Origin: Leucocoprinus leucothites | Lineage: Eukaryota; Basidiomycota; Agaricomycetes; Agaricales; Agaricaceae | Length of the DNA stretch: 64,000 nucleotides | Reading direction: 5' to 3' | Assembly: GCA_013368445.1 (NCBI GenBank) | Contig: JAACJO010000019.1 | Span: 186,001 to 250,000 of the forward strand | Part shown: positions 12,451-23,939 of the stretch, piece after piece | How positions within the stretch are numbered: position 1 is the stretch's first letter | Layout of the letters: each line of letters starts with the position of its first letter | The notes under the pieces: model-generated | Seen by the model: the letters and a program-made list of their open reading frames with translations, nothing else | The model's database searches: none | Told to the model about the DNA's origin: nothing | Position numbers and translations under genes: made by a program

Positions 12451-14713
12451 ATGTACCTCAAGTCGCTGTACCCAGATCCTCCTCCCAATCCGCCCCTCCT
12501 CAATGCATATCTGGCACTGTCAGGTCGTCCAGATCAAGCTGTTTGGCCTGACTTTACTGCGCACATAGAACATCATACGGGGAAGACATATTCTTTCAAG
12601 GAAGTGTGCAAGAGAATCAATGACCTGGCAACGGCCTTGGGCGCACCAACTTCTCTGGGAGGCCTTGGTCTTGAATACACAGGCGGAGAGAGAATTGGTA
12701 TAATGAGCGATAATTCGTCGGTAAGTAGATCCGGAATGGACTAAGTACATTCAATCTGAGCTAGGTGCACTTCATCATAGGACTACTTGCTACTTGCAGT
12801 TGCCTGCCTCAAGATCGCAGTGCCATTCGTTCTCATTTCGTGTTATTCAACACCTTTCGAACTACGGCATGCTCTTTCCCTTACCAAGACCACTCGACTT
12901 TTCGTTTCCCCTCAATACTTATCCGGAGTTCTCCCTGTTGCCACCGAGCTCGGTCTTCCCGAAGACAGAATTTATTTCATGAACGAGGACGTTTCTGGAA
13001 AAATCTCTATCGAGTCTCTCATACGAAGGGTCAAGGAGAAACAAATACCAGAGGAAAATGTCCGCATCGTACCGAAGGACACCCTTGGCTACCTGGTATT
13101 CTCAAGTGGTACAAGTGGACTACCCAAAGGTTCGTCCCCGGTTCTTCGCCGAACTCACGTGTGTCATGCTAATCGGTTTTAACTCTTTAAGCCGTTATGG
13201 TCTCACATGGAAATGTCATCTACTCCTTGAGGCAAGGTGTCGTACTCATAGAAGAGCGACTGAAACTAGGCAATGTAAGCGTTCAGGGGAAATGCTTCCA
13301 TCAGCGCTGAAACTGATCCGTTGGCTTCCTATCAGGTCCCTGCTCCCCTAACAGACGATGGAATCGCATCATCTCTGGCCTACCTTCCGATGCACCATTC
13401 AGCTGGCTTCCATACGTATTGCTTCCGCTTCTTCTTGGGGCCCTCTCGATTAATCATCATGCCTCGATGGGAAACCCAAGCGGTTATAGAAGCTATTCCG
13501 AAGTATGTGCCGTTAAGCTACCTCGAGTTAACCCACCGGTTAATGAGTTGAAACAGGTATAAGGTTACCAGCTTGGGCTTTGTGCCGTCATTGGTGCAAC
13601 AGCTTTTGACGCATCCGAAGATAGACCAAATTGATTTCAGTTCGGTGCTTGCGGTTACTTGTGGAGCGGCGTACCTTCCGCGCGAGTTCTTGAACAAGCT
13701 TGTTTCGCTGTCCCCTAAAGAGGTCAATTTCAGCGAAGGTTGGCCTTTTCTTTTTATATTCACTTCTATGATATAATCTGATAATCCTCATATTTCTATG
13801 CAGGATACGGCCTGTCCGAATGTGTACGTCAACTATTTTCCGTTCCACGAGGAGAAACTTTGAATTTCTTTGATTAGACCATTGCCGCCCTGTTCCAACC
13901 CCATCCGGGCATACTGAACGGCAAGGGCAAAGACAACGTAAACGCAACTGGAATTCTACATCCTGGCATGGAAGCTCGAATCGTTCGCGAAAATGGGACT
14001 GAAGCCGATTGGGATGAGGTGGGCGAGCTTTGGCTTCGTGGAGAGAACGTTGTTCTCGGATACTGGGATAATCCTAAAGCCAATGCGGAGACATTTGTGG
14101 ATGGGTGGCTTCGGACAGGAGATAAGTTCAGGGTGGACAAAGACCAGTACTTCTAGTGCGTCGATCCAGCTCTACTTTCATTTTCTGACTGGAACTAATA
14201 AATTCTATCTGTAGTTTCTCAGATCGTGCGAAGGTGGGCTTTATTTTCAAGTCGGAAGCATGATCGGCAACTAAAGTCAACTCCAATAGGATACCCTGAA
14301 GGTTTCTGGAACGCAGGTGTCGCCGATGGAGATCGAGGAAGTTCTCATGTCTCACCCCAAGAAACTCATTGTAGACGTTACTGTTGCCGGAGTGAGTGGA
14401 GGTCGGACAGAGGATGAGAAGGTGCCTCGCGCATGGATCGTCTTGAGCGAAGCTGGCAAAGCAGTGGGAGCGTCAGACGCGATCAGGGAGTTAGAGGCAT
14501 GGCACCAGAGTAATCTAAGCAGATATAAGTGGCTCCGAGGTGGCATAGAAGTTGTTAATGAGGTAAGTCGTAGATTTTCCCCTTCTATCGTTCTCCGGTT
14601 CTCAAAGATCTCGTGTTTAGATACCCAAGTCACCTAGCGGGAAGACGATGAGGCGGCTGCTGCAGGATAAATATGAGAAAGGAGTGTCGCAGACACGGCG
14701 GTCGAAACTGTAG
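12451..14713 (+). CDS. adenylate-forming acyl-CoA ligase-like enzyme, peroxisomal (copy 1)
   Basis: Ten exons encode 577 residues: 12451-12720, 12781-13129, 13192-13274, 13336-13502, 13557-13738, 13804-13823, 13878-14155, 14215-14233, 14290-14562, 14621-14713. Core motifs of the ANL superfamily are present in order: the phosphate-binding loop LVFSSGTSGLPKA, EGYGLSECT, GELWLRGENVVLGYWDNP, GWLRTGDKF, the hinge DRAKDTLKVSGTQVSP, and the catalytic-Lys motif PKSPSGKTMRR. The enzyme should activate a carboxylic acid as acyl-AMP and transfer it to CoA; it resembles 4-coumarate/fatty-acyl CoA ligases. The last three residues are SKL, a type-1 peroxisomal targeting signal. The 19- and 20-nt exons are shared with copy 2 (27661). 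The substrate (fatty or aromatic acid) is not deducible. Confidence 0.9.
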
Positions 14714-15596
14714 GGGACCTAGGCCTTTTTATGATTATTACTTAGAGCTGTAGCATGACTGTACTATTCACTGTATGTATAGTACCTGTCCCCACTCTGG
14801 TTGACCCGACCTCGGATCCATTTGTCAACCTGAGTCGCACGGAGAACTGGATGGCAGTCACTGGATTCTGAAGGTAGCTAGCAGGTGAGATGTCTGCCTT
14901 CCGACCACCTCATGCATAAGCATTTTTCTGGGCTCTAAAGGACAGGCGGGGTATCGTGCGTAAAGTGTTGTTTCGGTGTGGTCGGGGTCCTAAGTGGGAG
15001 ATATAGGACCCCGAGAGATGCAAACATGCCGCGGCGCACCGCACCCCAGACCACTCGGTCATTTCTCACGATCACTGATCGAAGCATGTGTATCTGATGT
15101 GATCATAATTCTAATTCTAATTACTGACTTGAACTTTCCAGCGCTTCAGTTTTTTCGGTTCCCTCGAAACATCATGACACCAGGCACCTGACCTCACTGT
15201 GGTGTACTTTGAAGTCTGTGGCGCTTTTCTGGCAGGCTGAATGAACGCGCCAACCTTATCGATTTTCTACCGAGTTTCTCGTCAAATTTGAAAAATGAAG
15301 GACCGTGTCCTCGACCTAGTTGAGGGATTGAGAGATGCCAGTTAGTACTGTGTTGGGGTCATCTTTCAGTATGGGCAGGCCCCCTTTAACACGACGAGGC
15401 ACGCTAATTTCTCGTTTGGATGTTTTCTATTTTTAGTGGCGGCGTCTATCCATTCCATAATGTCTGTCGTGCCATAGAACTTGCCTCTTGGTCGTTCTTC
15501 TTCGAACCACCATCATCTAACCTCTCTCTCTGCCATTCCCCCTGACTCTTGCAACTAGTCCAGAGAATTATCTTCAGCTAGAAGGACCTTTTTTCA
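14714..15596. other. intergenic, no supported gene
   Basis: Nearly 900 bp without a convincing frame. The last 100 bp are C/T-rich and form the likely leader of the gene at 15597. Confidence 0.5.
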
Positions 15597-18500
15597 ATGG
15601 AACAAACGCCTTCGACTCCGCCCGGTGAGCAACGGCTTTCCCTCGTAGTTTGACATATACTCAAGAGCGTAAATTCCCAGGAATAGTCCGAAGTGCAACG
15701 CTAGATTCTTCAAAGTCTTTCGATTATACTTACACTCAAGACGATGGCATCAAGGAATCTTTCCTCGTTTTCTCTTCGTGAGTGAGGATCGAGTGTAATC
15801 GCCCGATTGTTGTTTATGTATTTTTCGTTTGCTACCTTTGGCACTCTTAGGAAGATCTATGACCTGGATAAACAAGTGAGTAAAGTCCAGATATAGTAAT
15901 GTTACTCCGACCCCGTAGCTCACAAACTTGTTTAGCTTGGGAATTTCGCTAATGAATGCTTGAAGCTTGGACGCGTCGCCGGCCTACTATTGGCGATCAA
16001 ACGATCTAGGGAACTGCTCCGGCGGACGCGTGAAGTCTTCTTTCGAAATGCTTGTGCACTTCTCCCAGAACTTTATGAGTTGGCGCGCAAAGAGCGTAGC
16101 ATTGTGTTACGCGAGATTAATTCTGAGCAGTATCACATACCACTTCAATATTTCAAGAATGCTCCACCCCCTTTTGACGCGTTACCGAATGTTCTGGAAG
16201 AACTCGCTCAATCGCTCAGCATCCTTCATGTCAGGATTGCAGAGTTTAGGGAATTCACTGTGCGTACTCGTAAGGTTTACGAGCCCAGATTTCTCATTGC
16301 ATCACAGGACGAGGGTTTATTTCTGAGGTCCCTATTGCTCACCATGGAGCATGACCTAATGGTGTGTAACGTAGTCCTCTGCCACAAGCACCGCTGACAG
16401 TACCAGTATCGAGCATCGTGCGCCCGGGTATATTCAGGTAAGTCACGAAAATCTACCCCTGGATCTTACTCATGAGGTTTTCAGTCCGCTTGAATACTCC
16501 TCCAATCCAACGTTACATCCATCAATTCACTGACGAGCTGGAGCGCGACTTTGAAAAAGCAGCTTCTGCTGTCGCTGAGTTCACAGCAGTAGGTAAGGGT
16601 CCATTGCGCCTGTTTGCAACACAGTCTACAAAATGCGCCTAGGAGTATCTGCCATCAGTCACGAGCAAGAACGATCCTCTCAGAGCTTGACGAACATCCT
16701 GACCGTTGCAACCTTCTTTTCGGGTGTAACTGCGGGTACCCTTGGGATGTCTATAGGCACGGATTCGGGTGGCTTCCTCGTTCAGATATCAAGCATGCTG
16801 TGGTATGCTTCCCTGGTGTTTAGTGTGGGTGCGGCTCTGAATAGTTTGCTGGCTATGGCGTGGAAAGAGACGCGCTCGTACGTGATTGATATTCCAGAGA
16901 ATTTCTTATCTGACAATTTGCAGAGGCTCGCGTGGCGGGAAGATGCCCTTCTGGGTGACAATATGGATTGACGGGTCACAGCTGTTGTTCCTCGGTCTTG
17001 CTATTGTCACCTTCTCTGCGGGCTTGGTCGTTTTTGCATTTGCCACGAACGAGGAGAATCAGGTAACATATACAACATCTTAGTGTAACCGGGAGGTTTG
17101 TACTAATCGTTCTTTACCAGCCTCCCTTCACTCCTTGGATCACCGTTGGCGCTACTGGGATCACATTCATTGGCTTAATTGCCGTCTTGATTTGGCTGAC
17201 CTATGAAATCTCCATTTCCCCGGCCTTCGTTCAAGAGGCCAAGCTTATAAAGTCGGGTGCCGAGTCCATTCATTCAAATGCTAGCAAGCTCCCTATGCTT
17301 GGAGGTGGACTCTCAGGGGCACTCTCAAATACATTAGTTTCTCTGGGTCTTCCAAGTTTTTCTCGTGGTGACCCTGGAATGGACGTGGAAGTACCAGCGG
17401 AAAAAGAATCCCCTGCAGAAGAATTTCCCAAGCATGATGAAGGCCGCGACCCACCCTCTAATACTTCGAAGGCTAAGCTCTGGCAGACAAGGGCAACACA
17501 GGTCGGCATGTTAGGTGCTGTTACTTCTGCTTTTACATCCGCTGGAAATCAACGGAAGCGTCGCCACCATATGAAATCTCTTTCAACGAGGAAACTCCAA
17601 ATTGATACTAGTCTCCCTTCTTCCCCAATGACACAGTTAAACCTTCCTACAGATCCCGCAGCTTCCATTGAACTTTCACGATACGGCCGTATACAGGACA
17701 TTGCGTACTCGCACGATGGAACATGGCTTGCTGTGACGTGGTCAGTACCCTCGGGATTATTTGGGATGTTGTATGCTTTGTCTCTGACTTGGACTTGGTA
17801 GTGCAAAGGAGAACACGGGCACGTGGACAACGGTCTATGACTCCCAAGTGCGCATACCCGGTCCATTTAATAATACCATATTTTGAGCAGTGAACAGACA
17901 TTGGAAACCTATGCTGATACATGGCATGAGGGGAAGGTGATGTCCGAGCGCCTGATATGGTATGGGCGATTCAACGGGGTCATCTGTTTCTTCGAAATGA
18001 CATTCATCTAGGTCACCGTCTGGGAAAAAGCTGATTATTAAGTTCGAACATCGTTTCGACGTTTGGGACCTTGTGAGTCTTGTCTATAAGCATATCAGAA
18101 ACCCGTTGAGTCATTTCTGTAGGACGCCAAAGTTTTACATGCCATAGAGCGGCACCACACTGTCAGAGATATTCAATGGTATGGCGATGAAGGCAAGTTT
18201 TCACGGGTACAATAGGTGATCTGCTCAAGCTAATGTACCACTAGCCTTCCTTGTGGCAGAGCACAGCTGTGTATTCAAAATGGTGTGTAAAATTCATTCG
18301 GAAGAACTTGTACTAACAACGATTTTAGAACCTTGAAGGGATTGTACGACATTCTGTTGCAAATTCTATATACCGGGTCCTGACCACTAACTTGATGTTA
18401 GATGATGGTCTATCGCTTTGAGAATATGCACATTCGGTCGATCGGCCTTGAGGCGAAGAACAATTATCTGTTCGTCGTTTCAAGGGTCACAAAATCAGTG

Positions 18501-19403
18501 CCAGAGCAGATTGAACCTGCACGGAGTCGGGCTGAAAAGCGCATCGTCAGTAAGTCGACCAGTATAACCCATATCCCCGTCGAATGGCAAGCTCAAACGA
18601 CCCCCAGTCTATGACCTGGATAAGGAGGCAGTCATTTAGTAAGGAATGTTTCTGCCATACTCATGGATACATCCTCATTGTTCACAGTAAGGTTCCTGTC
18701 CTCGAGGACATATCCAATATCTATCCTATCTCGGGTGAACTCGATATACTTGTAACCCACGCTGATCATGTCAGTCTGATCGCCACTAAGCTTGACCTTG
18801 GCACTCATAATTTCTGAACAGAAAGCATTCCAACTCTGGTTCATAGACGCTGGCATCCGAGGCGCGGAAATTACAGCCCGTCTCAAGAAGCGGGCCATCA
18901 CTCCCCAACCCGGTCCAGTTGATTACGTTGGACCCACTTGCATTGCTGGAAATTATAATCAGTTCATCTTGAGCGTGACTTCGTGTAAGTCTTTGTTTCC
19001 AACTGCACTGGCTTCCTGTCGATGAAACAATGAATCCGCAGCTGGAGCCATTGACTTCTGGCGCCGGGAATCCGGAATACCCTACCAACGCTTTGAGCAT
19101 CAACTCTTGAAAGAGGAAGGTGTACGCTGTTTCAGCTGGAGGAAATCATCTGAGAATACGGCCACTTTTGCGTCTTCTGGTTTTGATGGCGATATTTTGC
19201 ATATCTGGCGAGGTGAAGAGCCAGTGGTTACGAAAACGCCTAGTTCCTTCGAGCTTACTCGCTCACCAAGTTCGAGGGGTAGCGTTCAGGGAGCTACGAG
19301 GGGTCTCTGGCAGCACGCCAAACAATTGACTACCGGATCTTCATCAGGCCCTATGCTGCCTGGAGAAATGAACCGTGTTGAAGAATCTCCAGAAGACGCC
19401 TGA
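15597..19403 (+). CDS. membrane-anchored WD40/beta-propeller protein
   Basis: A gene of about fifteen exons starts with short exons from ATG 15597 (MEQTPSTPP). Its N-terminal third is helical (about 15940-16590), with a Leu/Arg-rich segment. Three hydrophobic stretches follow: near 16700-16850, at 16980-17045 (LLFLGLAIVTFSAGLVVFAF) and at 17120-17210. A Ser/Pro-rich linker ends in a basic patch. The C-terminal half is built of beta-propeller blades: IQDIAYSHDGTWLAVT, SPSGKKL with FDVWDL, HTVRDIQWYGDEAFLV, GAIDFWRRESG, and FASSGFDGDILHIWRGE. This suggests a propeller displayed on a membrane as a protein-interaction platform. The partner and compartment are unknown. I do not recognise an orthologue by name. 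The blade count cannot be settled by eye. Confidence 0.7.
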
Positions 19404-19760
19404 CGAGAATTTCATATACACGATCGGATTTTTCCAAGGACCATTTGTCCTGAATGTATTACTTGTAGTGTTTTTTTGAATTTGAATTTGAGTTCGGACA
19501 TTCAACGCACCTGGGTTTTGGGTTTTGAGTCCCATGCTCGTTACCGGGGTTGGGTGATTACCCCTTACCATTTTCGCGGGGACAAATTTCAACTCACAGA
19601 AGGATTGCATTTGATGTCTGCTGTCCCAGAGGACTTGTATTCAGTTGGAGCGTTCCAACAGCCTGCAACCTGAGAGGTTGTTACATATGGGATACATGTC
19701 AACAGTCACAACTACACGGACCACATAACTTAAAGCTAATGAAAAAAAATGAAATGATAC

Positions 19761-21741
19761 CTATAGCATCCCGACTTTGTCCAGCAAAATTGCCCACTCG
19801 ACTACAGTAACGCCCATCCTGAGCGCCTCCTCCTTGACCTCTCGATCGCGCATCTCCTCCGATAATCGCGTGACAGCCCTCAAGTGCTCTACCTTCGTGA
19901 TTCCCAAATGTGCCAACACAGGAGCGATATGTAACAAGGAAGGTCGACACGAGTCAAGGAGCTGTTCAAAATGAATCGCAGACTCAGACTTGATACTACT
20001 GATCGTGCTTCCCTGTGACTGTCTTGGACGAAATGGAATGGGTGACATGCTAGTTCTGATTGGGGTGGATTCTTGGAGGGGCGATCCTGGACCGAGGCCC
20101 GCGGCGAATGCGTTTGGGCTGGGGCCCAAAGGACTGGAGGGCTGTACATTGAAAGTGAAGTTGTTATGTGGAGGGGTAAGCGCTGGACTTGGCGATCTGG
20201 GTAGATCAGGAGGGACTGGATCAGGGTACATTTGTATGGTTCTTCTCGCGCTGGCACGAGGAGAACGAGGGGTGGTTTTTGGTGGTGGCAACCTGTCAGG
20301 CGTAGTGATACGCGGAGGTGTTGAGTGGTTGCGTGAATGAGATGATGAGGAACGGGCCGGGGGGAGGTGGATGGATGACTTTTGTGGTGGTGTCGGGGGG
20401 CGAGGAGGCTGAAAGGAATATAAGTCAGATGAATTGATCACGTCGAGGGAAAGGTAGCATACTTCGGGGTCCATGGGCGATGCTGGCGTTGATCCTTCAG
20501 AGCCGACAGTGGGACGAATGGCATCCTTAGAGGGTTCATCGGCTGGTCGCGTGCTTCTCATACTGTCAGATCTTGCAGTTTCATGAGCCGTTCGCTGCGC
20601 GCTCTGGACATTACTGTCCACCTCTGTCAGCGTCCGTTCAGCAGCGGCGTAGTCCTCCAAGCCCATGTAATGGATACTCATGGTCTCGACATTGTTCGGA
20701 ATCATCTCCCTAGCCACCTGTTCCCTCCAGGTAGCAATAGCCACAGTCTTCTCGGGAGTGTCTTCCACCACCTGCCGGTTTACAAGCTCGTAGTCCTGCT
20801 GTGGCCGAGGAGGTTTACGTCGGTTACGACTGGGGGGATCGACTGCGAAACGAGCACCGGTGTCGAAACGAGAGTGATAGGTGACGTTGTGACCTGGGTT
20901 CATTGACCGTGTAATCGGACTGTTCCTGGTGACCTCTCGGCTTTTGATCCTTCCCAGCTGCTTGTGTCCAAAATGGCCAGTATGCCCCGTATCTGGAAGC
21001 TTCTTCTCCATGCCCACGTCCGTTTCCCCTTCCGAGTTAAACCTATCCATTCCCTGAATGTAAAGGTTATAGTCGTTGTAACCCTCGGCCGTATCATGAG
21101 CGGTCCTGGAGCCAGAGACAGGGCTTGGAGTATTGGTGCTCGCCTTCGTCGGGAAGTAGCGTTCCTTCGGTGCTACTGGCACACGAGGTGGAACTCGATC
21201 GCGCGTTCGATTTGAGGGGGTGCGCCAGGCAGAATCAGTATTACTATCACCACCACCTTGTGCTGGATATGTGGCTGCGTCGTAGTTATCTTCTACTGGC
21301 ATAGTAGATGCTCCGGTCATGGCAGAATCACCTCGTGTTCGTCCAGCCCAGTCCGTGTCGGCTTTTTGCGCCATTGTAGTTGGTGCTTGAGTAACATTTT
21401 CGTAGTCATCCTCAAGCGGTGGAGGAGCGGGCAGGGGAACGGGTGTCCTGCGGATGATTGTTTTTGGAGGACCGTTCTTATTGGTGACGAGGTAGAAGGG
21501 TCCAGAGTCTGATTTAATGGCGAGAGTAAAATGGTCAATATCCTGCTGTCTTAGATAATATTCCAGGCGACTCACCGCTTGCTGCAGCATCGGGATGGTG
21601 CCTCTGGAACTGCATCCTCCGCACCTGGTCATCCAGCCCCACTGGGGCAGATATGGGACCCACACGCGCAGAAGATGAGACGGACTTGTTCCTTTTCGCC
21701 TGACTACCAAACGAAAAGGGGAGAGGAATGCACCATAGCAT
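19761..21741 (-). CDS. Pro/Ser-rich disordered protein with conserved C-terminal helical domain
   Basis: A long frame of more than 600 codons closes at 19761. Its 5' part lacks an ATG in frame, so I infer a short first exon from ATG 21741 (MLWCIPLPFSFG) and an intron of about 43 nt joining DDQ to QAVSRLEYYLRQQD; an internal ATG at 21590 is the alternative. The N-terminus (RLEYYLRQQDIDHFTLAIKS) is helical and well ordered. The centre is low-complexity, rich in Pro, Ser, Thr and Arg. The last 70 residues are compact and helical (LLDSCRPSLLHIAPVLAHLG to the C-terminal EWAILLDKVGML), resembling a SAM-like protein-interaction fold. The function is unknown. The gene converges with the propeller gene and diverges from the one at 22690. 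Confidence 0.6.
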
Positions 21742-22689
21742 CTTGACTTTGAGGAAGATGTGGCGCTGGGAAGAACGAGCAGCGGAGGGGTCTTATGACG
21801 ATATTTGAATGAGCACGATGAAGCCTCGTGGACCTATCGGTACCACGATTTTTAGCGCTGATTGTCACACCCAAAGATGATAAATTCACGATCGTGAGGT
21901 GTCCACGTGTTTGATAGAAGCTGGAACGGATTAAAGCCCAGTTCTTGTGTTGAAGTTTCAACCATACTTTGGCCGCTGGTTGAAACGATCAGCCTAGTGC
22001 TCGAAGTGAGAGAGAAGGTCCCCTGGTCCATAGCGCAAGCATGTCGGTACCATATTAATATACAAGAGGGAATTTAGGTCAACTGCCATAAGTGAACATT
22101 CTTGTGACCCTCCCTGAGGTCTGAAGCGCTATTATGGGAGAAGACAAGCGGCTCGAATGCACTATGCCCTATATTGTGGTTAGTTAGGAGCTTGGGGCTC
22201 CAGGAGCAGAAGGATGACGCACTTCGAGTGCTCTCAGTGATCTTCTTCGAGCTTTATCAGTAGAGAAAGCAACAACAACAAAAAAAGAGAAAGTAAAGGG
22301 ACAGGAAAAGGTGACCCGGAACACTTAAGGTGACATCACGTGAAACGATGAAAGCTCCGGCAACGGATCAAAAGTCCGGACTTAGATTTCCGAATAGGGG
22401 CTTAATGATTGAACCCGAGCATGCTCGAGATACCCGCCAGGTGTTCATTGGAAAGATGTTTCCCTACTGGAAGCGAAGGGCCAGGACTTTCTAGTACCTC
22501 TATCCGCTTATCAACCCATTATTGTGATCGACACTAGAGATATTTGCTTTCCGGCTCATACGCGAACTAGAGTCAGCCGCTGTTATTCTCCAATCCTCGT
22601 CAGCCCCCCGCGTATAATACTCGCTCCTAAATCCCATCGCTACTGGCACCAAGTTGCTCCTTTCCCTCCTCCTAGAAACTGCTTCAAAC

Positions 22690-23623
22690 ATGTCACTGTT
22701 ACCTCGCCCAATACTGGGAAGCACCGATGACTTTATCCGACTGCATAAACGATACGACTCTACCGTGACATCGTCTCAACCACCTGAGCATCCTCAAGCA
22801 GATGTTCAACCTACGGGGACTACTCTTCCGAGCGAAGATTCGCTGAACCACATGATAGATTCCATTCAAGCACTGCGTACGTTAACCCACTTACTGTATT
22901 CAAACCTGAGCTCAAAATCAAACTGGCGCTTGACATTTTGCCGTGACAGTTTTAATAATTCTCATAATTGCTGGCACAGTGTCGTTGGTATGGCCTTACC
23001 GTTGCCAAGGCCCTCATGAGTATTGACGCTCTGTATAGACCTATCTAGCCTTTCGAAAGCTGTTTCGTGAGGGATTCCAAACCAGTGAGGAACAGGCACA
23101 GTCCAAGAAACCGACATCCAATCCAGGTACGCCAGGCCAGATCTTCTTTCCTATTATACTATGCCTTACCTCGACCGTTTCTACTCCTTACAGGACTCCC
23201 CTCAGACCCATACCTCACATGCACAAACACATCCCTTGACGCATCCCTAGTTGCAGCCACCGAACCCTCCTTCAAACACACAACCATTCCACCTCGCGCA
23301 CATTGTGCCTTCAATCGTAAACCCGATACCTATAGCGGTGGAGAACCTTTCCAGTGGTGCACATGTTCAACTGCTGGCCCTGGACCGAATACAGCTTGTT
23401 ATCCAGGTGTTATTTGGGATCCCTCCTCTCTGTACTCAACTTCGACGCCTAATGGGTCGTGCAGGGGTCACCCTCTGGAGAAGGAGAAACGTCGTAAGTG
23501 CTCCGTGGTTATTCGAGAGATTCAATATATCATTTATCGTTCATAGTGTCGTCCCCACCTGCGTATCCACAAGGCGAAGGACTTGTCAACACAATCGAGA
23601 AGGAACCCGCCAGCAAGCCGTGA
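22690..23623 (+). CDS. small single-pass membrane protein, function unknown
   Basis: Five exons fit exactly in phase (22690-22876, 22950-22987, 23039-23126, 23194-23493, 23547-23623) and give 229 residues. A hydrophilic N-terminal region of about 60 residues is followed by one membrane helix, LLLIILIIAGTVSL, assembled across two introns. A basic juxtamembrane stretch (FRKLFREGF) and a Pro/Ser/Thr-rich tail with several Cys follow. There is no signal peptide before the helix, so a tail in the cytosol or organelle lumen is possible. In the 300-nt exon a second frame is also open and looks equally protein-like, so the C-terminal half is less certain than the N-terminal half. No family was recognised. 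Confidence 0.5.
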
Positions 23624-23939
23624 TATCGGGGTCACTTGTATTCAGAGAGCATTTCTCGCGCGCGTTATGATACACATTTCTATGATTCTGTAATTCCGTA
23701 CCTCGCCAGAGATATCAACGCATAAATATATCAGTACAACGACCAAAAAGGGAGAAAAGAAGGCCAGCATCCTTTTCTAAAGGCGTCAAAGATGATGAAG
23801 AAGCCGTTTAAATGATAACCAAAATATCGATTCACAATAAATAACAAAAGCACCTCGCCCGAGAAGATCAGAACGAAAACTTTACCCTCTTAGTACATAT
23901 CAAAGAGAAAAATCAACGTCATCATAAAAAATTGCCGCA

